In this document: piece by piece, positions 8,393 to 17,660 of the stretch | Layout: each line of letters opens with the position of its first letter | Numbering within the stretch: the first letter of the stretch is position 1 | Assembly (NCBI GenBank): GCA_934351925.1 | Contig: CAKRJT010000008.1 | Span: 44,995 to 108,994, forward strand | DNA from: an uncultured Lachnospiraceae bacterium | GTDB taxonomy: Bacteria > Bacillota > Clostridia > Lachnospirales > Lachnospiraceae | Reading direction: 5' to 3' | DNA: 64,000 bases | Notes under the pieces: model-generated | Databases searched by the model: none | What the model was told of the DNA's origin: nothing | The model's input: the letters and a program-made list of their open reading frames with translations, nothing else | Position numbers and translations under genes: made by a program

Positions 8393-9679
8393 TTATAATC
8401 TGCTGGTTCTCTTGATGATATCATGTCTCTTAGGACCGTTCGATACGAGAGTGATAGGTGCCTGAATTTCCTGCTCGATGGCATCGATGTAATCTCTGCA
8501 TGCCTGCGGCAGCTCATCGTAATTCTTAATGCCTCTGATATCGCACTTCCAGCCAGGCATCTTCTTGAGAACAGGCTTAGCCTTCTCAAGCTTGTAGGTT
8601 GTAGGGAAGTCCTTCACGATCTCGCCGTCAATCTCGTAGCCTACGCACATAGGAATCTCATCGAGGTATCCCAATACGTCGAGCACTGTGAGTGCAACCT
8701 CAGTTGTTCCCTGCATACGCACACCGTAACGAGTCGCAACCGCATCGAACCAGCCCATACGTCTCGGACGGCCTGTTGTAGCTCCGAACTCACCGCCGTC
8801 GCCGCCGCGTCTTCTGAGCTCATCAGCCTCATCTCCGAATATCTCGCTGACAAATGCGCCCGCGCCAACTGCTGAGGAGTATGCCTTCACAACCGTGACA
8901 ACGTCCTTAATCTCGGAAGCCGGAATACCTGCGCCGATAGCGCCGTAAGCGGCAAGCGTCGAGGAAGATGTCACCATCGGATAAATTCCGTGGTCAGGAT
9001 CCTTGAGTGCTCCGAGCTGTCCCTCGAGAAGAATGTTCCTGCCCTCCTTTATTGCGTTGTGTAAGAAGAGCGATACATCTGCAACATAAGGCTCAACCAT
9101 ATCCCTGTAGGAAAGCATGAGCCTGAATACCTCATCGGCATCGAGAAGAGGCTTATGGTAAAGATGCTCGAGCAGAATGTTCTTGTATGCGACAACTCTC
9201 TCGACCTTCTCCTTAAGTGAAGCCTCATCGAAGAGCTCACTCACCTGGAAGCCGATCTTAGCGTATTTATCTGAGTAGAATGGAGCAATACCCGACTTGG
9301 TAGAGCCGAAGGACTTACCCGCAAGTCTTGCCTCCTCATATGTATCAAAGTCAACATGGTACGGCATGAGTATCTGTGCTCTGTCAGAGACAAGAATCTT
9401 AGGTGTAGGCACACCTCTGTCCTCCAAGCTCTTAATCTCATTGAAGAGATATGGAATGTTGAGCGCAACTCCGTTACCTATAACGCTTGTGGTGTGATTG
9501 TAGAATACACCCGACGGAAGAAGATGAAGTGCGAACTTGCCATAGTCATTGATAATGGTATGGCCTGCATTGCTTCCTCCCTGAAAACGAACAATAATAT
9601 CCGACTCCTCAGCAAGCATATCTGTAATCTTACCCTTGCCTTCGTCTCCCCAGTTTGCTCCGACAATAGCCTTAACCAT
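8393..9679 (-). CDS. purA: Adenylosuccinate synthetase
   Basis: 428 residues, the normal length. It converts IMP and aspartate to adenylosuccinate using GTP, the first step from IMP to AMP. The N-terminus has GDEGKGK (nucleotide loop), followed by RFQGGSNAGHT, and later the conserved GTTGRPRRMGWFD segment. AGGAGGAATAACC precedes the ATG, and a promoter lies at 9779-9807. The downstream methyltransferase gene starts 2 nt after its stop. Confidence 0.97.
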   Translation of the reverse strand: MVKAIVGANWGDEGKGKITDMLAEESDIIVRFQGGSNAGHTIINDYGKFALHLLPSGVFYNHTTSVIGNGVALNIPYLFNEIKSLEDRGVPTPKILVSDRAQILMPYHVDFDTYEEARLAGKSFGSTKSGIAPFYSDKYAKIGFQVSELFDEASLKEKVERVVAYKNILLEHLYHKPLLDADEVFRLMLSYRDMVEPYVADVSLFLHNAIKEGRNILLEGQLGALKDPDHGIYPMVTSSSTLAAYGAIGAGIPASEIKDVVTVVKAYSSAVGAGAFVSEIFGDEADELRRRGGDGGEFGATTGRPRRMGWFDAVATRYGVRMQGTTEVALTVLDVLGYLDEIPMCVGYEIDGEIVKDFPTTYKLEKAKPVLKKMPGWKCDIRGIKNYDELPQACRDYIDAIEQEIQAPITLVSNGPKRHDIIKRTSRL

Positions 9680-9778
9680 GGTTATTCCTCCTAATAGTCA
9701 ATAATAGTGTATGAGTTTATCATACTTATAATTTAATAATATAAGCCCCTGCATATGCTCTGAAGCCCATACCCATAT

Positions 9779-9807
9779 AGTATACTATAAAATTCTTTTT
9801 ATGTAAA
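9779..9807 (-). promoter_or_regulatory. purA promoter
   Basis: TTTACA and TATACT with 17 bp spacing on the minus strand, leaving a leader of about 95 nt before purA. I did not recognise a riboswitch in that leader. Confidence 0.5.
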
Positions 9808-9873
9808 TGCGATATGGCAAAAAAGTAAAATTGTGCACAAGTCTCACACTCACTGCCGGATATCCTCCGGTCA

Positions 9874-11256
9874 TTACATATCTTTTCCTTTTTCACATTC
9901 CTCGAGCACCTCAAAGAAATTCTCGAAGGTCTTTTTGCAGCACATCGGGTTCTCTATCACAATTCCGTCCGCCGCAAGCCCCGTCACACTGAACGCCATC
10001 GCCATTCTGTGGTCGTCAAAGGTCTTGATGTGTGCAGGCTGTGGTTCTCCGTGGCAGATATAGATACCCTCTTTTCCTCTCTCCTCAAACGTACCGCACT
10101 CTATCCCCATCGCACGCAGATTTGTGAGTACCGCCTCTATCCTGTCGGACTCCTGAAGTCTTATGTGCCCGATGTTATGTATCCTCGTCGTCCCCCGTGC
10201 AAACGGAGCTATCGCAGCGAGCGTCATCGTCTGGTCGGAAAAATCATTCATATCCACATCCACAGCACTTAGTATCCCCTCCTCCGGGGCTTCAACCTCT
10301 ATTCCCGCATCGGTCTGCAAAGCCTTACAGCCCATCTTTTCAAGCACCTCAAGAAATTTCATGTCGCCCTGCATCATTCCATGACTGCTGCCTGCGACGG
10401 TCACTTTCCCTCCGGTTACAGCCGCTGCTGCCCAGAAATAGCAGGCTGCTGAGATGTCCGGCTCAATGTGATAGCTCCCCGCATTATAACGCTGTCCTGC
10501 CGCCACATGATAGTCGTGCCCGTCATAGACCACCTCACAGCCGAAGTCCTTCATCATCGCGGCGGTTATCCTGATGTATGCCCCGTCCGTCTTTTGGCTC
10601 GTTATTCTGATATCAAGTCCCTCCGGCACGAGAACTCCCGCCATCATAAGCGCACTTAAAAACTGTGTGCTTCTACTTATATCGACGCTCGTGACAACTC
10701 TACCGGCAGGCTTTTCCTGCCCCTTTTCCTTCATCGTTTCCTTCGTGTTTTCCCCCGCGTCCTGTCCTTCCGCTGAAATGCCGAACCTTCTTCCTTTTAC
10801 CTTAACCGGAAGATGCCCCCTTTCTCCGAGATACTCAAAATGCGCTCCCATCTGCGTGAGCGCATCAAACAGTGCATCCATAGGTCTCGCCTGCATCTGC
10901 CGCGTGGCATTTATGGTGTATTCCCCGTCCGACAAGGCAAGCATGGCAGTGAGAAAGCGCGCCGCCGTGCCGGCACTTCCAACATCTATCGAGCCTGTCT
11001 TGTTCGGAATGTCCCCGCCTTGCCCGTCAAGCTCAACCCTCTTGTCAGTCTCGTCCACGACGATATTATATCCCAGCGACTTCAGACTTCCTATAAAATG
11101 TCTGGAGTCATCCGAAAATAGTGCTCCCTCAAGCACCGAATGTCCCTTCGCCATCGCCGCCATGAAAAGCGCCCTGTTAGTCACGCTCTTAGAACCCGGC
11201 ACCGTCACACACGCCTCTATCGGGTGCACCGCTTTTTTTACCTCATATATATCCAT
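9874..11256 (-). CDS. aroA: 3-phosphoshikimate 1-carboxyvinyltransferase (EPSP synthase)
   Basis: 460 residues; joins shikimate-3-phosphate and phosphoenolpyruvate in the shikimate pathway. The N-terminus has PGSKSVTNRAL (the Lys of the active site), then GSAGTAARFLTA, and near the end HIRLQESDRI and DDHRMAMAF, all diagnostic. A Lys/Glu/Gly-rich insertion near residues 170-190 is longer than usual and looks like a flexible loop. The ATG at 11256 follows GAGGACATAGC. No neighbouring shikimate genes are present. Confidence 0.95.
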   Translation of the reverse strand: MDIYEVKKAVHPIEACVTVPGSKSVTNRALFMAAMAKGHSVLEGALFSDDSRHFIGSLKSLGYNIVVDETDKRVELDGQGGDIPNKTGSIDVGSAGTAARFLTAMLALSDGEYTINATRQMQARPMDALFDALTQMGAHFEYLGERGHLPVKVKGRRFGISAEGQDAGENTKETMKEKGQEKPAGRVVTSVDISRSTQFLSALMMAGVLVPEGLDIRITSQKTDGAYIRITAAMMKDFGCEVVYDGHDYHVAAGQRYNAGSYHIEPDISAACYFWAAAAVTGGKVTVAGSSHGMMQGDMKFLEVLEKMGCKALQTDAGIEVEAPEEGILSAVDVDMNDFSDQTMTLAAIAPFARGTTRIHNIGHIRLQESDRIEAVLTNLRAMGIECGTFEERGKEGIYICHGEPQPAHIKTFDDHRMAMAFSVTGLAADGIVIENPMCCKKTFENFFEVLEECEKGKDM

Positions 11257-11422
11257 GCTATGTCCTCGTTTCTGCAATAATCTCTGCCGCAATATGCTGT
11301 ATGCAGCTATTAAAAAGCCAAACGCCCTGCTGCAAAAGTTACCTTTATCTAAATATTATCACCCGGCCTGCCCGTTGGCAAGCTGTGTTTACTGCATTTA
11401 CGACTGCATTTACCGTGTCAAG

Positions 11423-11452
11423 TTGCACTTGCTTATGTCAGGAAAGTATATT
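11423..11452 (+). promoter_or_regulatory. Possible promoter of the LRR protein gene
   Basis: TTGCAC and TATATT with 18 bp spacing, about 90 bp upstream of the ATG at 11540. The rest of the gap between aroA and this gene (11257-11539) shows no other feature. Confidence 0.35.
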
Positions 11453-11539
11453 ATTATAAAGCCCTGATGTCATGCTGATTTTTACATCGGCAAATTTCCA
11501 ATTGCATACTGCAAATCATATAAAGAAAGGATTTTTAAG

Positions 11540-12787
11540 ATGAATAAAAACGCTCCCAAAAGAAAGAGCAGAAACCGCAAAAAATCATATCTGCTCCCCG
11601 TTCTCTTACTGCTGTGCCTCATAGTTCTCACCGCAGCGCTGATATCAGTCCTGTCAAACAAGCCGGTGAAACAGAACAGCACTTCAACAACCGCCCCTGA
11701 CACCGGAAATGTTTCGGATGCCACCGCAGATACGACAACCGAGCCGACGATACCGCAGGTAAGCTTCTTCGGAAAAGAATACGCACAGGATATCACTGAA
11801 CTTACGCTCCCCGAAAGTGGCATCGCCGCACTCGAGCATGAAACCGTATATTCGTGCATCTGTGACGCTCTTAATTCCTTTACTGAGCTTGAGCTTATGG
11901 ATGTGCGTGCCGCAGCTCTCACCTTGGACGAGATGACCTCATTAAAGGAAAACTACCCTTCTGTCAGATTTATATGGAATGTGGATTTGTACGGGACGGA
12001 GCTCTCCTCTGATGACACAGAGGCTGATATAAGCGGAATTGTAATCACCGATATTGAAACCTTAAAGACGAGGCTCCGGCTTCTTTACAGCCTTACCTAT
12101 CTGGATATGTGCGACTGCGGACTCACAAATGAACAGATGGAGGAGCTGCAAAATGAATTTCCACAGATTAAGTTTGTCTGGAAGGTTACACTCGGTCTGT
12201 GGACAATAAGAACCGACACCGTGGCATTCTCGACGTTGAAGGACGGAACCATAACCTACCGCCTCACCAACGACGACTGCAAGGTGTTAAAATACTGCAC
12301 CGACATGGTCGCACTTGACCTCGGTCACAACAAGGTCACCGACCTGTCCTTTCTCGAATTCATGCCCGAGCTGAAAATATTGATACTGGTGGACAACTGG
12401 CTCACCGACACACAGTCACCGTACCTTTACGACCTGTCGATGCTCAAATACTGTCCAAAGCTTATGTACCTTGAATTTTTTGTGGGAGATGTGACGGATA
12501 TAAGTGTGTTCGACTACCTGCCAAATCTGGTTGACCTAAATATAAGCTACAACCCTATAAGCGATGTCTCACACCTTCTCAATTTCACGAAGCTGGAGCG
12601 CCTCTACATTGAACACACCAGCCTGACCGAACAGGACTATGAGCTTCTGAAAGAAACCTATCCCGATGCCTACATCGTATATTACGGTGATGGCTCCGTC
12701 GACCAAGGCTGGCGTGAACATGAGAGATATTTTGCAATGATAGATATGTTTCACAATAATTATGTGAACGACCTTTTTAAGGACTAA
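11540..12787 (+). CDS. Membrane-anchored leucine-rich-repeat protein
   Basis: 415 residues: a basic N-terminus, one hydrophobic anchor (about residues 16-40), a Ser/Thr-rich linker (45-75), then leucine-rich repeats, clearest from about residue 255 (LDLGHNKVTDLSFL, LNISYNPISDVSHL). This is a surface-exposed design usually used for binding; the ligand is unknown. No Cys lipobox is seen, so a signal anchor is more likely than a lipoprotein. GAAAGGA precedes the ATG. Its stop codon overlaps the stop of the convergent permease gene by 4 bp, with no terminator between them. Confidence 0.7.
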   Translation: MNKNAPKRKSRNRKKSYLLPVLLLLCLIVLTAALISVLSNKPVKQNSTSTTAPDTGNVSDATADTTTEPTIPQVSFFGKEYAQDITELTLPESGIAALEHETVYSCICDALNSFTELELMDVRAAALTLDEMTSLKENYPSVRFIWNVDLYGTELSSDDTEADISGIVITDIETLKTRLRLLYSLTYLDMCDCGLTNEQMEELQNEFPQIKFVWKVTLGLWTIRTDTVAFSTLKDGTITYRLTNDDCKVLKYCTDMVALDLGHNKVTDLSFLEFMPELKILILVDNWLTDTQSPYLYDLSMLKYCPKLMYLEFFVGDVTDISVFDYLPNLVDLNISYNPISDVSHLLNFTKLERLYIEHTSLTEQDYELLKETYPDAYIVYYGDGSVDQGWREHERYFAMIDMFHNNYVNDLFKD

Positions 12788-13653
12788 CCCTTGACTGCAC
12801 CTAATGCAATACCCTGTACTATATATTTTGACAAGAAAATATACACAACGATTACAGGGAAAATCGAAAAAGCAATCGTAACATAGACCTGACCCATATC
12901 AAACTTTAACCAGTCAGCACTTCTTAGCTGCGCTATAAGGATCGGAAGTGTTTTTACGCTGTCTTTCTTGAGCACAAGCGCAGGAACAAAGTAATTGTTC
13001 CAGCTTGAAACAAAAGTGAATATTGCCTGTACGGCAATCGCAGGCTTCATTATAGGAAGCACAATATGATTAAATGTATAGAATTCGCCGGAGCCGTCTA
13101 TTCTTGACGCTTCTATAATTGCGAGAGGCAGCGTACTCTCCATGTACTGCTTCATATAATAGAAGGTTACCGGCGCTGCGATTGAAGGAACTGTAAGCGG
13201 AATAAATGTATCAATAAGATGCAGTTTATCCATAAACTTGATAAATCCAAGCGCAGTCACCTGACTCGGTATCATCATAACCGCAAGAATAAATGCAAAT
13301 ATAAACTTTTTAAGTTTAAAATCGTACACATGAATTGCATACGCCGTCATTGCTGAAAAGTATGTACACAGCACGGCACTCAGCGAAGAAATAATTATGC
13401 TGTTAATCATGCCTGATACAATAGGCTGAGTGCCATGTATTACATGATCCCAGTTTACGAGCAGGCTTTTCCCCGGCATTATGGAAAATCCTCTCTGTAT
13501 CTCAGCATGCGATTTCGTCGCATTCACAAAAAGTACATAAAACCAGAACAGGCACAGAATAGATATCAGTGTGAGGACAATATATGCCACCGCTCTTCTT
13601 ATATGAATTGAATCTCTTTTTTCTTTCTTTCCATCTGCTTTGCTCATAATCAT
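12784..13653 (-). CDS. Carbohydrate ABC transporter permease, MalG type
   Basis: 289 residues with six predicted transmembrane helices and the EAA loop that docks the ATPase (EASRIDGSGEFYTF...LP, about residue 190). It is the second permease of a sugar importer, 9 bp downstream of the MalF-type gene. The ATG at 13653 has GGAGG five bases upstream; an ATG two codons later is possible. No ATPase gene is linked, as in many Firmicute systems that share one MsmX-type ATPase (family knowledge). Confidence 0.88.
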   Translation of the reverse strand: MIMSKADGKKEKRDSIHIRRAVAYIVLTLISILCLFWFYVLFVNATKSHAEIQRGFSIMPGKSLLVNWDHVIHGTQPIVSGMINSIIISSLSAVLCTYFSAMTAYAIHVYDFKLKKFIFAFILAVMMIPSQVTALGFIKFMDKLHLIDTFIPLTVPSIAAPVTFYYMKQYMESTLPLAIIEASRIDGSGEFYTFNHIVLPIMKPAIAVQAIFTFVSSWNNYFVPALVLKKDSVKTLPILIAQLRSADWLKFDMGQVYVTIAFSIFPVIVVYIFLSKYIVQGIALGAVKG

Positions 13654-13662
13654 CCCCCCCTC

Positions 13663-14592
13663 CTAATCCTTCTTGCGATACATGACAGAATAAATCACGA
13701 GGCTCAATATTGCTGTTATAATAAACAGGAATACCGAAAGTGCTCCGCCAAGTCCATAGTTCCTGCTATATAGGTGCTGGTTCAGATACATTATGAGTGT
13801 CTTAGTCGACTCTGCCGGCGCACCGGAACCATTTGTGAGTATCTGAGGTACATCAAACATCTGTATACCACCGATCATGGAGGTTATAATAACATATATC
13901 AGAATAGGCTTCAGAAGCGGAAGCGTTATTCTGTAAAATCTCTGCCACGAGCTGGCTCCATCCACCTCTGCAGCCTCAAACAAGGAAGGGTCTATTCCCA
14001 TTATTCCTGCCATCAGTATAATCGTCGTATTTCCAAACCACATCAGAAAATTCATGAAACCGACAAGCCCTCTGGTTGCCCATACGCTTGAAAAAAATCT
14101 TACCGGATTATCGGCTGTAACAATTCCAAGTTTAATCAGTATTGCATTGATAGGTCCCACATCTGAGAACAATGCAAAAAACAACATGGAAAATGCCGAA
14201 GCCATTATCAGGTTCGGAAGATAAATGACTGTCTTGAAAAATCTGCTTCCCTTTAGCTTCAGTCTGATATCGGAAAACCACTGCCCTAAAAGCAGCGACA
14301 CCAATATCTGCGGCACAAAGCCGATAACCCACATTATAAGTGTGTTGGCTGTGTATTTGAGTATGCTCGCATCGGAAAATATTGTCACATAGTTGGCAAG
14401 CCCGACCCAGTTAGGTCCTATCTGTTTGAGACCTGCACGGTAATTTTCAAAAAAGCTGTTAAAAATCGTACTGAACAGCGGCACAAGCTGAAAGGCAACA
14501 TATACAAGCACAAATGGAATTAAAAAGATATAACCCCACTTGTTATACCTCACCACCTTGCTTTTGCCGCGCGAATTACGGACATCTCTCAT
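13663..14592 (-). CDS. Carbohydrate ABC transporter permease, MalF type
   Basis: 309 residues, six transmembrane helices, EAA loop EAAEVDGASSWQRF near residue 215. Partner of the downstream MalG-type permease. The frame stays open for 35 more codons upstream, but those encode a row of perfect hairpins. The ATG at 14592 has GAGG about 7 nt before it, so I place the start there. It belongs to the lacI / solute-binding protein operon. Confidence 0.88.
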   Translation of the reverse strand: MRDVRNSRGKSKVVRYNKWGYIFLIPFVLVYVAFQLVPLFSTIFNSFFENYRAGLKQIGPNWVGLANYVTIFSDASILKYTANTLIMWVIGFVPQILVSLLLGQWFSDIRLKLKGSRFFKTVIYLPNLIMASAFSMLFFALFSDVGPINAILIKLGIVTADNPVRFFSSVWATRGLVGFMNFLMWFGNTTIILMAGIMGIDPSLFEAAEVDGASSWQRFYRITLPLLKPILIYVIITSMIGGIQMFDVPQILTNGSGAPAESTKTLIMYLNQHLYSRNYGLGGALSVFLFIITAILSLVIYSVMYRKKD

Positions 14593-14630
14593 GTTAATCC
14601 TCTTTTCTGAGCGGTTTATCGCGAAGAGGC

Positions 14631-14736
14631 GATGAGAAATTTGCGCAGGCAATTTCTCATCTGCCATAAAAAGCAATTTGTTTTCGCCCGGAAACAAATT
14701 GCATGTGTTAAAAATAAGCTATCAGGCTTATTTTTA
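14631..14736 (-). promoter_or_regulatory. Three consecutive perfect 11-bp stem-loops in the operon leader
   Basis: Stems at 14631-14661 (GATGAGAAATT), 14673-14702 (GCAATTTGTTT) and 14709-14736 (TAAAAATAAGC), each 11 bp without a mismatch, loops 9, 8 and 6 nt. They lie between the solute-binding protein and the permease genes, after the terminator at 14765. A role in RNA stability or in setting unequal expression is inferred. Confidence 0.6.
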
Positions 14737-14764
14737 GCACTCAGCCTCCTAACATTTTAATAAA

Positions 14765-14799
14765 AAACATGCCCGCCCCCTTATAGAGCAGGCATGTTT
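14765..14799 (-). terminator. Intra-operon terminator after the solute-binding protein
   Basis: AAACATGCC / GGCATGTTT followed on the minus strand by six T. Such partial terminators after the binding-protein gene commonly keep it more abundant than the permeases (established for sugar ABC operons; inferred here). Confidence 0.65.
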
Positions 14800-14826
14800 A
14801 TTAAACATCCTTCATTTCCATGCAGC

Positions 14827-16179
14827 TTATTCAGCCTTGATGTCAGGATACTTGACAACTATGTTCTTCTTGAAGTTGGCGAGCGCCTCATCAAGTGTCG
14901 CATTTCCGTTGAAGTAGTCCTTCATCGCCTTCTGTATCTCCTCTGTACAGCCCTGATCGTATGATGAGAGATTGCTGAGGTCTATCTTTTCTGCTCCCGC
15001 ACAGAACATTGCAAGTGGGTTCTGTCCGCCGAGCACCTTGCTCGAGTAAGATGTATCCGCTGCCATCTCCTCCATCGCAGGCTTGTTGTTAACGAAATCG
15101 TTCTTCTCCTTAACGATCTTGGTCATAATCTCCTTGTTGGTTGTGAGCTGTCTCATAATGTCGGCTACGAGTGTAGGGTTATCTGTTCCCTTAGCTGCAC
15201 AGATCCATGTACCGCCCCAGAAGAAGCCCTGAGGTCCCTCAGTCGCTGCCCAGCCGCCCTTGGCTGCTATACTGTCAGGGTTATCAACACCCATTGAGAA
15301 ATCCACAAACCATGCAGGTCCAAAGTAGCAGAATACCTTTCCTTCAGGATAGAAGCCCTTGTTCCAGGTGTCGTCCCAGAGAGTTGACTGGTTGTTGTAG
15401 CCCTTCTCCGTGAAGGTCTTGGTCTGCTCAACCCATTTCATAATGCTGTCATCTATCACAAGCTTGCCGTCAACAACCCAAGGTGAGGATACATTGTTCG
15501 AGAATACTCGGAATGTATCATCAAATCCCGATACCATGTAGTAGCCGCCCTGCTTCATCTTCTCTGCCGTCTCCTCGAAGGTTGACCAATTGGATACACT
15601 CTTTTGAACCTCAGCAGGATCGTCCGTTCCCAAAACGTCCTTAGCTATGTCGCGGTTATAGATGAGTACGCCCGGACAGCCCTGCCACGAAAGACCCTTT
15701 AGAACACCCTTGGAGTCAGTTACAATATCCTGAGTATACTTATACTGGTCGGCAATCTCACTGTCGGTTATTCCAAGGTCCTTAATCGACATCGTGTAAT
15801 CTGTATCTACATACTTGAGAGCGTAATCCGCTTCCACAAGAAACATATCAATCTTATCGTCAGCAGCCGCAGAATCCTGCTTTATGAGTGTTTCATCGAG
15901 ATTATTCTGGTAAGCATTATTCTGATTCGCAGTGACATGCCACTTGACCGTCACGTCACCAATCTTACCCGATGACTCGTCTATAACCTCATAACCCGGA
16001 TAATAATCTGCAACCCTTGTCTTAAACTCCTCATTCCATACATAAATGTTAAGTACGGAACCTTCCTTTCCATCGGTATTTCCCGCCGATGCATTATTGC
16101 TCTTAGAACACCCTGCAAGAGCTGTCGTTGCCATCATACCCACTAACAACGCTGCCGCAAACCTTTTAAATTTTCTCAT
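14827..16179 (-). CDS. Extracellular sugar-binding lipoprotein of an ABC transporter
   Basis: 450 residues. A signal peptide runs into a lipobox (TALAGC, Cys 24), followed by a Ser/Asn/Gly linker and an SBP family 1-like domain (YVWNEEF near the start of the mature protein). It delivers a carbohydrate to the two permeases downstream; the sugar cannot be read. The ATG at 16179 has GGAGGAAGACT before it; the longer frame overlaps lacI and is unsupported. Located 79 bp after the lacI stop. Confidence 0.9.
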   Translation of the reverse strand: MRKFKRFAAALLVGMMATTALAGCSKSNNASAGNTDGKEGSVLNIYVWNEEFKTRVADYYPGYEVIDESSGKIGDVTVKWHVTANQNNAYQNNLDETLIKQDSAAADDKIDMFLVEADYALKYVDTDYTMSIKDLGITDSEIADQYKYTQDIVTDSKGVLKGLSWQGCPGVLIYNRDIAKDVLGTDDPAEVQKSVSNWSTFEETAEKMKQGGYYMVSGFDDTFRVFSNNVSSPWVVDGKLVIDDSIMKWVEQTKTFTEKGYNNQSTLWDDTWNKGFYPEGKVFCYFGPAWFVDFSMGVDNPDSIAAKGGWAATEGPQGFFWGGTWICAAKGTDNPTLVADIMRQLTTNKEIMTKIVKEKNDFVNNKPAMEEMAADTSYSSKVLGGQNPLAMFCAGAEKIDLSNLSSYDQGCTEEIQKAMKDYFNGNATLDEALANFKKNIVVKYPDIKAE

Positions 16180-16258
16180 AGTCTTCCTCCATTCTCCGGT
16201 CCGGAATCTCAGACCTGCCACCCCTTGGCAAATGTGGTAGAAAACCCTTCTAAATTTT

Positions 16259-17284
16259 CTACCGGACAATAGCTGCATTAAGGTTACTTACTGACCCCCC
16301 GGTCAGAACCTTTCCCTCAATCACATAACTTTTCTTGAGTGTGGTTTTCGGTTTCCTGATAAGTTCGATTAAGCAGGAGGCTGCTTCCCTGCCCATCTTG
16401 TCCCCGGCCTGCTGTAATGTAGTAATCTGGGGCTCATATATGACGGAATATCTTATCCCGTCATAGCCCGTCACAGATATATCATCGGGTATATTAAGGC
16501 CGTGGCTCTTGATAACGTTCGCGCCGCTTATTGCGGTAATGTCGTCGGGATACATGATGCAGGTAGGTCTCTCCCGGTGCTGTAAAAGCTTTTTCGTGCA
16601 CTTGGCTGCCCCGGAGGTGTCATGGTATCTGCACTCTATAACATAGTCTCGGCAGACATCGACTCCCAACTGCTCCATCGTCCTATAATAACTTGTAATC
16701 CTGTCCCTTGTAACCGAGCTGTCCTCCCCATGGATAAAGGCAATCCTTCTGTGCCCCATCGAATAGAGATACTCTACAAGATCCTTCACACCTTTTACAT
16801 TGTCCGACATCACCGATATAGTATCATTGAAGATATGGTCGATAGTTACTATAGGAATGCCGCTGTTCACGAGCTCAACAACCTGTGGTTCTCCATAATC
16901 GATGCAGACTATTATAACTCCGTCAAACTGCCGTATCCTACAGTACTCGCTGTATGTAATCTTCCTACCGCCAATTCTGTTGGTGATAAACGTGATGCTG
17001 TAACCTAACACTTCTGCCTGTGATCTTATTCCCTCGAGGACTCTCGCAAAGTATTCATGTGTAAGTCCCGTATTCGCTGCATCTACAAACAAAATTCCTA
17101 TATTATAGGTTCTGTTCGTCTTGAGTGCCACCGCAGCCATATTCGGAATGTATCCCAGCTCGGCAGCCTTGGCATTTATCATCGCCTTGGTCTCCTCACT
17201 GATGTCGCTGTAGCCGTTGAGCGCCTTGCTCACCGTGGCCACTGATACATTACATGCACTTGCAATATCCTTCACAGATATCAT
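16259..17284 (-). CDS. LacI-family transcriptional regulator
   Basis: 341 residues: an N-terminal HTH (VKDIASACNVSVATVSKALNG) with the hinge region and a periplasmic-binding-protein-like effector domain (YNIGILF...; TGYDGIRYS). It is the first gene of the sugar ABC operon and probably the local repressor, with itself as target. The ATG at 17284 is preceded by GGCGG; a GTG directly before it is an alternative start. Confidence 0.9.
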   Translation of the reverse strand: MISVKDIASACNVSVATVSKALNGYSDISEETKAMINAKAAELGYIPNMAAVALKTNRTYNIGILFVDAANTGLTHEYFARVLEGIRSQAEVLGYSITFITNRIGGRKITYSEYCRIRQFDGVIIVCIDYGEPQVVELVNSGIPIVTIDHIFNDTISVMSDNVKGVKDLVEYLYSMGHRRIAFIHGEDSSVTRDRITSYYRTMEQLGVDVCRDYVIECRYHDTSGAAKCTKKLLQHRERPTCIMYPDDITAISGANVIKSHGLNIPDDISVTGYDGIRYSVIYEPQITTLQQAGDKMGREAASCLIELIRKPKTTLKKSYVIEGKVLTGGSVSNLNAAIVR

Positions 17285-17332
17285 CACGTCACCGCCTTTT
17301 CAAATGGTAATACAGAGCTGTACCACGCTCCT

Positions 17333-17370
17333 GTAACGTTTTCGGTGTTCGCGTTACTTAATCGTTTTCG
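17333..17370. promoter_or_regulatory. Candidate LacI-family operator sites
   Basis: GTAACG and CGTTAC form an inverted pair (17333-17357), and CGTTTTCG occurs twice in direct repeat at 17337 and 17363, 26 bp apart, about 50 bp upstream of lacI. CG-centred sites are typical of this family. The rest of the gap 17371-17573 is AT-rich and shows nothing else I can support. Confidence 0.4.
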
Positions 17371-17573
17371 CATCTTCATAGTACAATATTGTAAATAAAA
17401 AATCAACAGTTTTTTAAATTTTTTTAGCTATTTTGTATAAGTAATTTTAAGATTTTATCAATCCAACATTAAATATATCCTGTTTTTGTTGTTTTTATTT
17501 CTGATTTTTGTGTATTATGTCTAATACGTTTTAGTAAAGCAGAATTAGGTTACGAAAAACAGCCTTATAAAGT

Positions 17574-17609
17574 AAAAACGCCGTACCACATTACAATGGT
17601 ACGACGTTT
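17574..17609 (-). terminator. purB terminator
   Basis: AACG-C-CGTACCA pairs with TGGTACG-A-CGTT, followed on the minus strand by five T. It lies about 50 bp after the purB stop. Confidence 0.7.
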
Positions 17610-17660
17610 GTCCCCAGATTATGCTTATTATTTTTAATATATTCTGTGCGATGTACTATA

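Noticed and set aside
10574..11467. Long open frame on the plus strand opposite aroA
   Set aside because: It is an antisense shadow of aroA, with no ribosome site and no protein-like pattern. The same holds for other long frames opposite purA, purF, gatB and glnA.
14593..14697. N-terminal extension of the MalF-type permease
   Set aside because: The extra 35 codons overlap perfect hairpins and lack a ribosome site, while ATG 14592 has GAGG at the right distance.
17371..17573. Gene in the AT-rich gap upstream of lacI
   Set aside because: No frame with a ribosome site and protein-like composition; only the purB terminator at one end and candidate operators at the other.
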